A stretch of 64,000 bases of DNA from Anthopleura xanthogrammica (lineage: Eukaryota; Cnidaria; Anthozoa; Actiniaria; Actiniidae), in the NCBI GenBank assembly GCA_964019055.1, contig OZ025206.1, positions 28,903,012-28,967,011 of the forward strand, read 5' to 3'. The notes beneath the pieces were generated by a model. That model was not told the origin of the DNA. It made no database searches and worked only from the letters and a program-made list of their open reading frames with translations. Made by a program: the position numbers and the translations under genes. This document shows positions 55,801 to 64,000 of the stretch, piece after piece; position 1 is the first letter of the stretch, and the number at the start of each line of letters is the position of its first letter.

Positions 55801-57255
55801 TCGATCTGCTAACACCTCAGTGACTGAGTGGGTGACCCCTTACAATAATTCGTTCCTACGCTTCTATAAATATGTCAACTGTTTTTTTGCTTTGTTTTCA
55901 TGTTTGTTTTTCTCAATTTATAGTTGTTACATTTGAGGCCAACAATTCTTACATTTGAAGCCAGTTATTACATTTGAAGCCAACAGTTATTACATTTGAA
56001 GCCAGTTATTACATTTGAGGCCAATTATTACATTTGTGGCCTCTACATTGATCATGACCCACTAATACTCTCACGAGAGTCCCTACGAGAATTAGAGTTT
56101 AATTTCTCAAATCGATCACGAGTTTAAGACAATGTTTCATTTCATGTATAGATAATAGATAATAGATAAATAAGACCTCTCGCAGCGATTCCTAGAACAG
56201 CTAATATAAATTCTTGAAAAACGAGGAATAGGATTTTATCGTTTTGCCTCAAAATTGCACTGGGAATATGTTGCAAGGGATACTTAGCTGGAGAGTAGCG
56301 GGGTCATTTTCGTCCTTGACACGTCTGATCAAGAAAAGAGCGCGTTTTTGCGTTCGCAATGACGTCACTCCTCAAAACTCTTGTCTTGAACTGCGTCATT
56401 TGCTCTGCTTAGTATGCAGCTTCTGTCAACAAAGTCATTTGGTTCAGAAAGAAGGCTAGATTAAAGCTTGTTTGATTTTGAACTTAATAATTAAAAAAAA
56501 AGATAAATTATCTGGATGCTTATGTCGCATTCACGACAAAGTTTTAGCAAATATGACCTTTGTTTTCAATAATCGACTTAATGCATATTAACTTACAAAA
56601 AACAACCAATTTTAGCTTTATGTAAAGAAAACTGTTTTAATGGTGGTCGATGTCTTCGCCCTGGAGTCTGCGCGTGTACATTTCGTTTTATTGGACCGCG
56701 CTGTCTGACAAAATGTAAGTATTATTACGTACATGACATGCAGCATTGATAATTGAAAATAGACTACGCCCTTTTTACTAGTTTATGCTGTTTGAGTTCT
56801 ACAAATGTGTCTTCACATTGGCAAAGAAGGAATAATAATTATAATTAAAATATTAATAATAATAAATAATAATAATAATAATAATAATAATAATTTGGAG
56901 GGGCTAATCATCCTTGCTTGCAGCTGAAGAGCTGAATTACGAAGGACTCAAGGTGGTCGAGTCGAAGGCATACGAAGGCGCCTCGGGCAGCCGCCATACG
57001 ACTCATGTCTGACATGAAGAAGTACTGCTAAAGAGAATGATCATGACTCATGGTCTGTAGGAGAAAAATTATTCCGCCCAAAATGAAGGGTCTGTTGATC
57101 TCCACATGATCAACTAGTTATAAATGAACCTGATCTAAGCCATGGCAAGAAAGGATACGCCTCCCAAACCTCAATGCGTTAACAAGATTTGCCGATTCTC
57201 ATTTTATATCAGAACTAATTATTATTTTCTTGTCATTGCAGACCCCTGGCCATAG
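40840..57255 (+). CDS. VWDE: VWDE-type protein (von Willebrand D and EGF repeats)
   Basis: Nineteen exons join in one frame to TAG 57255: 40840-41232, 41428-41481, 41604-41875, 41957-42046, 43191-43326, 44154-44383, 44857-44930, 45576-45639, 45708-45920, 46005-46195, 46819-47308, 47701-47905, 48124-48293, 48611-48862, 49071-53667, 53955-54470, 54717-55004, 56616-56714, 57242-57255. That is about 2781 residues without the missing first exon. The N-terminal module has VWDE landmarks ([29 protein letters not shown]). A VWD-like region lies in exons at 44857-46195 ([28 protein letters not shown], then YGRTAGLCA). Next come a Cys-rich region and about 45 EGF modules, most of them in one 4.6-kb exon. 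It is probably a secreted matrix or cell-surface protein. The family is about 1600 residues in vertebrates; the excess here is EGF expansion. The start is unresolved: own signal exon near 40620, or the trypsin-like exon. Confidence 0.88.
42880..43065 (-). mobile_element. tRNA-like SINE in VWDE intron
   Basis: The minus strand contains GCGCTGTTAATGCGTCGGCT and, after it, GTGCGTTCGATCCTC, which resembles tRNA D-loop and T-arm sequence with a B-box core. It lies in the intron between the exons at 41957 and 43191. The A box is imperfect. Confidence 0.5.
43240..43765 (+). repeat. 87-bp minisatellite built from an exon end and its splice donor
   Basis: The last part of the VWDE exon ending at 43326, plus its GGTAAGTA donor, is repeated about six times. 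Donors fall at 43327, 43413, 43500, 43587 and 43674, mostly 87 bases apart. Because 87 is a multiple of 3, most of the array is open and would read as a 29-residue repeat with NTT and NCS glycosylation sites. In the model only the first copy is exonic. Later donors are potential alternatives. Confidence 0.9.
44400..44640 (-). mobile_element. tRNA-like SINE in VWDE intron
   Basis: The minus strand has an A-box-like TGGTGTAAGCC and a B-box-like GGTTCGACCC, followed by a tail with GTGGGTTCTCTCCTGTGCTC. The plus-strand open frame that runs on from the exon ending at 44383 through this region is intronic. Confidence 0.5.
45072..45306 (+). repeat. (CTGTCTTT)n microsatellite
   Basis: About 29 copies of an 8-base pyrimidine-rich unit in the VWDE intron 44931-45575. 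Long open frames in all directions here are artefacts of the repeat. Confidence 0.95.
45307..45540 (+). repeat. (GTTT)n microsatellite with GTTC variants
   Basis: It follows directly on the CTGTCTTT array. About 58 tetranucleotide units, with two clusters of GTTC units around 45366-45390 and 45411-45430. It ends about 35 bases before the acceptor of the next VWDE exon. Confidence 0.95.
46560..46755 (-). mobile_element. tRNA-derived SINE in VWDE intron
   Basis: The minus strand starts GGCATGGGTGGCGGAGTGGT, which includes an A box (TGGCGGAGTGG). It then has a B box (GGTTCGAGCC) in GTCCGGGTTCGAGCCCCGG, and a tail with CCTCCCTCCATAAAAATC. It sits just before the acceptor at 46818. Confidence 0.8.
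47416..47542 (+). repeat. (GGCACAC)n heptamer satellite
   Basis: About 18 copies of a 7-base unit in the VWDE intron 47309-47700. Open frames across it are repeat artefacts. Confidence 0.95.
49417..49992 (+). repeat. Tandem EGF modules, 117-bp unit
   Basis: Five 39-codon EGF repeats (C-x4-C-x4[12 protein letters not shown]) in the large VWDE exon. They alternate between SNPC and FNPC and between LCVPG and SCIPG, which suggests duplication of a two-module unit. Every module keeps six Cys and an NGT glycosylation site. Confidence 0.9.
52413..53189 (+). repeat. Recent tandem EGF expansion, 7 x 111 bp
   Basis: Seven 37-codon EGF modules ([36 protein letters not shown]) are nearly identical at DNA level, including silent positions. 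Rare changes such as CENGN, IDTC and GSFSC distinguish copies. The older neighbouring modules are far more diverged, so the array expanded or was homogenised recently. Confidence 0.95.
55074..56047. mobile_element. Foldback element with tandem-repeat arms and 5-bp target duplication
   Basis: TGTAGAGGCCACAAATGTAA at the left is repeated inverted at the right end. TTGAT at 55069-55073 is repeated at 56048-56052. Both arms consist of several copies of a short unit (GGCCTCAAATGTAATAACTG and GGCTTCAAATGTAATAACTG variants). The ~650-base centre encodes nothing recognisable. It sits in a VWDE intron. Confidence 0.85.
56828..57110 (-). mobile_element. Possible retroelement 3' end with (ATT)n tail
   Basis: On the minus strand about 200 bases of non-repetitive sequence end in an ATT microsatellite (56828-56895 on the plus strand), a tail type seen on LINEs in this window. 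It lies in the last VWDE intron. No coding sequence is recognised. Confidence 0.35.
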
Positions 57256-58126
57256 AAAACACGTCGGAGTGAATACACATTCTTGGTAAAATAGAAACCA
57301 GAAACTATTATGTATTATCGTATTACATATCAGTATATCATAAAACAGTTGCTTAACGGAATTACTGTCATGAAAACGTAATTTAATTTTGTCTTAAACA
57401 TTTTCAAATCAACTATAGAGACTCGGTAAGTCTGACTTTTCAAGACAACCCATTCCCACCTTACCCCAACCTCCGAAGTGCACCCATGAAGTACACAAAA
57501 CAAATGTGTAAGAAAATAAAATACAAGGACAATTTTACTAATGTACCCCAAAAAGGGCAGAAATACAGCATCACGTGGAAACCTGTATATTTCTTTGCAT
57601 CATTGACTGCAAACTCTTTTCAGAAGGGGCGTCCCTAGTAACAGTCACCCATCTTTCCTAAAAGAATCCTGGATCCGCCCCCGCTTTCAGCAATCAGTAA
57701 TGTCGATTGCACATGTAAAATATCATTTTATCATTTTATATAACATGAATTTTATCTTTAATTGTACTACCTAACCATTTTTGTTGTCCTCGTTTATTTC
57801 AAACCAAATTAAAAAATTTTTTTTTTTTTTTACCTAAAGCGTTAAGTTCGTTTATTCTCGTTATGCGAGCGAGTGACAGATTGTTATTTCCACGTGTACA
57901 ACATTGATAGTAAAAGTGCGCTTCAAATGTCCATACAGCTATTTCAAAATGAAAAGATGAAAGGGCGAACGGTGATTGGAAATCGGTGAGGTATAAAAGA
58001 TTCTTAAACTTTGAACTGACTTATACTACTCGCTATCTATGGTCTTCGCTGAATGGTGCAGACATTCGGTCTGTTCGCCATCGCCGATCGCCATTCGCCC
58101 CAACTTTTTAAAAAAAAAGCTTCATA
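57256..58126. other. VWDE 3' flank and spacer
   Basis: It contains AATAAA at about 57515, a plausible polyadenylation signal for VWDE about 260 bases after the stop. A T-run lies at 57818-57832. No further gene is seen. Confidence 0.5.
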
Positions 58127-58145
58127 CGATACGATACGGCACGGC

Positions 58146-58330
58146 ACGACACACGACACGACACGACACGACACGACACGACACGACACGACACGACACG
58201 ACACGACACGACACGACACGACACGACACGACACGACACGACACGACACGACACGACACGACACGACACGACACGACACGACACGACACGACACGACACG
58301 ACACGACACGACACGACACGACACGACACG
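58146..58330 (+). repeat. (ACGAC)n pentamer satellite
   Basis: About 37 copies of a 5-base unit. Because 5 is not a multiple of 3 and the unit has no stop, all six frames stay open and give artefact proteins. Confidence 0.95.
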
Positions 58331-58447
58331 ATACAACACAATAGACTTAATTTAATGAGGGGAAAATGCAAGGAGTTATCTAACATACGGCCATCAAACA
58401 TACGGCCATCAAACATACGTCCCTAAGTGCCTAAGTGTGCACTATAT

Positions 58448-58920
58448 CTAAAGTGCCTATGACACATCTGACAATATTATCAGTATAGATTCTGCACGAA
58501 GTGCAGCTGTTCAATGACCCAAAAAAAATCATAGTTTCAGTGATGCGTCTTGAAGTTATAAAGATTTTTTCCATGCATTAGGCTAGTATTTGTGACGTCA
58601 GGGGAGTCATTTATGTTTATTTGTTGTTCCTTGTAATTCCAAACACTAGCTGCTATTGTGAAAACTAATTTGCAGTAATTTGTATATAGTTATAGGTAAA
58701 ACAGCAATGAATTTCAAACTCAATTTTTCTGTAGCAGTTAGGTTTTGTATAATAAATGATGACTCCCCTGACGTCACAGTCAATAGCACGTGACATGGAA
58801 AAACTTTTATAACTTCACGACGATGCACTCAAACTATCAAATTTTTTTGGGCTAGTCAACAACTCACCTTGTGTGGAACCTATACTGAAAATATTGTTAG
58901 ATGGGTCATATGCACTTTAG
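58448..58920. mobile_element. MITE with ~170-bp imperfect TIRs
   Basis: CTAAAGTGCCTATGACACAT at the left matches the inverted right end (CTAAAGTGCATATGACCCAT). The inverted homology continues through GTATAG, GAAGTTATAAA, TTTTTCCATG and TGACGTCAGGGGAGTCAT. About 120 bases separate the arms. No target duplication was identified. Bases 58921-59422 hold no gene. Confidence 0.75.
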
Positions 58921-59422
58921 TACAAGACAGTGTTTTTAATCAAAGCTATAGTGTAACAGGGCTCAGGGATTAGTCATTGTATTGCCTTATATGGGTATTG
59001 GGAAGGCTTAGGCCCGTGCAGTAATCCCATGGGTTAGGGTGCGGCGTATTTAAGAACTGAGCCATGTGCGCGTTCAGGGTAGTTGGGGGTCTTGGCTGTC
59101 AAAGCGATGTCAAAACTGGTCTAACGAAACTCAGCTAAAAAAAAGCTAAGTTTAGGGTTACTGAGTTAGGAACCTGCTGCAATGTCTTACCACCGAGACT
59201 AGAGTTTCAAAGTAAAGGATGTAGTCTTAAAGGAAAGTGTATACTGTTAACCAAGAAGAAAATAAAGGTTACATATAGGTATCCGTAAAAGATAGCGCGC
59301 ATATAATGCTAAGGTGATATTACAATACATACTTTGTTGATATGCATGTACAATATGAACCATCTGTGATTGTGATTGAAAGTGTTATAAATATATGCTT
59401 TCCATGGTGAAAAGAGAAGGCG

Positions 59423-60043
59423 CTATAATGTCGTCCCGGCCAAAATCGATTCTAACTCCTTGATCTCTTCTAAGATCGAGTCTTCTGTTTTAATTTTTTC
59501 AATCTGAGGAAATAAATACAATACATTGTATCAAATAAACGCCATGTAAGGTAGAGGGAAGAACAAACATGACACAAATGAATGTAGTTGAACTATTTTA
59601 TGATATTGGAAAATAAATTTAGCACTTTTTCACGGACGGATTAAGTTTGAGCACTTCCAGTTGTCTTACTAAGAATCCATTTTTTTGCGCGTTATATCCG
59701 GCCAAAAATGGCGTCTTCAACTCAGTTTCAAATAGTTTGACCATCCCCTCCTCCATCCCCCCTGACTTATACTAATATTATATCATTGCACAATACCTGT
59801 GTATTTTCTATCTTTTCTCCCTTCAATTGTTTCTCTTTTAAAGTATTTATTTGTTGCACCTTTTTCTTTAGATTTCTTAACCGTTTTTCTGTAGGCGTCA
59901 AACTACTAGTGTCCGGTGCAGCTTGATTTAATATATCTTGAGTGCCTTGTAACATTGTTAGAGATGAGCTCGTCTCAGAGCTACTGTGTTGCTTTGTTAC
60001 GTGGTCGCGTGACTGGGCCTTTTCCTTCTCTGAATCTGGCACC
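59423..60043 (-). CDS. EIF2A: EIF2A, last two coding exons
   Basis: Minus-strand exons 60043-59797 (82 codons after one phase base) and 59503-59423 (27 codons with TAG) join at good GT-AG sites. The product is a Ser/Thr-rich linker, then LTPTEKRLRNLKKKVQQIN, TLKEKQLKGEKIENTQ, then IEKIKTEDSILEEIKELESI. This order, ending in an acidic helix, matches the C-terminus of eukaryotic initiation factor 2A, a WD-repeat protein that can deliver initiator tRNA to the ribosome. PYM1 has a broadly similar lysine-rich helix, so the assignment is not certain. The WD-repeat part must lie upstream on this strand, beyond the right edge or beyond a long intron. It is convergent with VWDE. Confidence 0.6.
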
Positions 60044-60392
60044 CTAAAAGAGATAATTTACTAATTTAGTAATAATTTATTAGTAAAATCATTAATTAGA
60101 AGATCGTACTTCTAAAGTCGTTTTCGTTGTTGTTGCAAAATTGGTAGTAAATGATTACTATATTACGATTTCATTTCCATAAATATGATTTTTTTATCAT
60201 TATTATTTACTTTAAGCAACAAACATGTAAATTCAATGGGGTTTTTATAACTAGGTAACAGCGCAACTGAACTTTTTAATGTTCAAAAAATGAAAACAAA
60301 TATGATAAATTGCGCTACATAAATGTTATCATTAGTAATTGTAATACTTCGAACTATTAAAAAGACGCTCTTTTAATTTTATCGATACCCTG

Positions 60393-60500
60393 AAGCAACC
60401 TCTGAGCTGATCTAAGTCAGGGCACAGCTAACTCACAGATCGAACCCTGGCAACCTCTGGGCTGATCTAATTCAGGGCGTGGTTAACTCACAGACTTTTT
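60393..60500 (+). repeat. Two-copy tandem duplication, ~55-bp unit
   Basis: CAACCTCTGAGCTGATCTAA and CAACCTCTGGGCTGATCTAA begin two consecutive copies, each ending TAACTCACAGA. Confidence 0.8.
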
Positions 60501-60571
60501 AAAAAACAAACTCTATTGACTAAGACCATCATTACTGAGTTTAAGGTAAAAGTGTACTCTGGATAGTCAAA

Positions 60572-60746
60572 AACAGTCGAACCTCCACTAACGGCCACCC
60601 CCCAACAACGGCCACCTCTACCCAACGACCAGGAAATTGTCCCGGTTACCAATGTGTAGTTGAAACCTATCCACAACGGCCACCTCTCTACAACGGCCAC
60701 AAAATTTTGTTCTGACAGTGGCCGTTGTGTAGAGGTTTGACTGTAG
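60572..60746. mobile_element. Tc1/mariner-pogo-like MITE
   Basis: ACAGTCGAACCTCCACTAAC at the left and CACAACGGCCACTGTC with AGGTTTGACTGT at the right form terminal inverted repeats of the CAGTCRAACCTC type familiar from pogo/Tigger-like elements. GGCCAC motifs recur internally. It lies in the putative long intron or flank of EIF2A. Confidence 0.6.
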
Positions 60747-62415
<1,669 letters not shown>

Positions 62416-64000
62416 CCATCATTTCTTCTATTTTGCTTTATCATTTTCATTTTTTTTCTCTTACTCATTTCATTCAAATGCTTGGACATTTCAATAGGAG
62501 TCTAGATACTTCGACCAGTTACAAAGTCTGTGGGCCGAAAATAGCTTAACTTTGGCTCCCCATTGGGATTCTATTCTAAGTACAAAGAAACGTGCACTCT
62601 GTAATTTTGCAATGGCATTGGTTCGTCTAGCAAAATAATTGCAAATAAATGAAACCATTCGTCATAAAAAAGGAATAGATGTGTGAATATTTGTGCATTA
62701 CAAACTAAATAGTTGACATACCCCATCGACTAACCATCGGGCTAATTGTGATTCGATTGGCTACCTCGGTCACTTATCTGGTGTCACAATTTTTAAATAA
62801 GATGGTCTAGGGGAAAGCCAGGTGAGTACAGGACGCCAAGTTTCGTAATAACCCAAGTTAGTAGGGCGTAGCATTTCCCATTTGCACCTCAGTTTCTTAA
62901 ACTCAGAATTGGAATTTTTTTGATAGACTAGCATCTACATTAACGTATCTATCTTCTAAAGAAGACGGAAATGCACAAAGTGGTGCGCAGAAAACAAATC
63001 TTTAAAACTGTCACTCACGTGACGTCCCGCTCACAGAAACAAAAATCTGATGAACAATAAAAATTGCTGGAAAAAAAACCCAGGAAATTTCAGCTTATTT
63101 TCATTAGTTTATTCCACATTTACTCCTTTTTTAGAATCTCTGAGGAAACCAATGCGGTAAAACGACGAAGAGCAGAATTTGGGGGAAGCAACGAAAAAAA
63201 CGCGGTTACAAAATATAAATGCCCTTTAACCATGCTTAACCACACATCAAGTAATACAATACAGCTGCATGCAGTAAATCATAACCCAACCAACGACATT
63301 CAGACTTTGAATACCAATTGTTTTATAAAGCTATGTATTATCATACATTTCTAGTTCAGTTTGGCTTTGTTTTTTTTTACAAAAAAGACCTTGTTTTTGT
63401 TTCTCGACGCAAGTTACTATATGTACTTATCCAAGAAAGGATATAACGATTTGTGGTAGGAAGCACAAGCTAGGTACGTGAGTGCAAACACTTTTATCGG
63501 GGTAAAGTAATGCTGATTGTTTCCCTTATTCATTTCCTTAGAGAGTGTCCTTCAAACCACAGCCCATAACCCTTTAGCCTTAGCAGAGCGTGCAGCAAAT
63601 CACAATCACATTACAGACTGCACACAATAGTGCTATAGATAGATGATGATAAAACCAAGATGTCAAAATCATCATGCTTGAAGGTATTTGTAAGAGTAGT
63701 GTTTAAAAGTATATAATGTGTATCTTGGAAAATATCATACCAGAAGGCAAGGGGGAAACCAATAAGTCACATGAGTGATACCACATTGCTTTAATTAATG
63801 TTGTTCTACCCTGCTCAACCCTACAGAAGGGAATAAAAAACCTGTGCTCACCAGGAAACATTTTGTTCTCCCAAAGCTATAACCTTCTAAAAATTCTACA
63901 AATGAAAAAAACCTATTGAATTCTTATAGTTGCAGCAAATTTTGAAAAAATAGTGTTGACATGGGCATGAAAATGAACCAAAGAAAGAAAGAATTTTCAC
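62416..64000. other. Spacer or EIF2A intron, no exon recognised
   Basis: Nothing supportable was seen. Short open frames, including 63064-63354, lack any family resemblance. Confidence 0.4.

Noticed and set aside
58037..58416. Five overlapping ~100-codon frames
   Set aside because: All arise from a pentamer satellite that leaves every frame open.
63064..63354. Small gene near the right edge
   Set aside because: Composition is typical of AT-rich non-coding DNA and no motif is present.

Overview
The window is animal nuclear DNA: AT-rich, with GT-AG introns and phase-matched exons, tRNA-derived SINEs, several non-LTR and LTR retroelement fragments, and many small inverted-repeat elements. The SINE and LINE types, and a DDE-like gene family I associate with corals and sea anemones, point to a cnidarian, most likely an anthozoan. 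That placement is inference from familiarity, not from a search.

Layout. 1-12.2 kb is mostly transposon debris: SINE, LINE pieces on both strands, a decayed BEL/Pao element split by a foreign ~1 kb segment (4905-5872), and a LINE with a C-terminal restriction-like endonuclease (9970-11475). 12.7-14.5 kb is an intact single-exon secreted carboxylesterase. 15.4-21.5 kb holds LINE pieces, a long hairpin, a ~1 kb TIR element with a perfect 11-bp target duplication, and a repeat arm that matches the segment inside the BEL/Pao element. 21.5-26.5 kb is an intact seven-exon gene of 1147 codons for a DDE-transposase-like, zinc-finger protein. Its exons 2 and 3 lie inside a ~1 kb inverted repeat whose other arm (26583-27550) follows the gene. 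30.3-35.9 kb is a second, broken copy of the esterase locus. It is invaded by two tyrosine-recombinase (Crypton-like) elements, both apparently bounded by terminal inverted repeats starting TTATA, and by two long hairpins.

36.4-37.3 kb encodes a trypsin-like protein that has lost its catalytic His. 40.8-57.3 kb is a 19-exon VWDE-type gene (von Willebrand D plus EGF repeats; about 2780 residues in the exons found). Its reading frame closes through every junction. It has about 45 EGF modules, including a fresh 7 x 111 bp expansion, and its introns hold SINEs, a foldback element and microsatellites. On the opposite strand, 59423-60043 carries the last two coding exons of what looks like EIF2A, convergent with VWDE. 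The rest, to 64 kb, is intergenic or intronic sequence with satellites and small inverted-repeat elements.

No operon-like or prokaryotic system is present. The host genes (esterase, trypsin homologue, VWDE, EIF2A) have no visible functional link. The most unusual material is the mobile DNA: recombinase elements with TIRs, the exon-containing palindrome around the DDE-like gene, and repeat growth inside VWDE.
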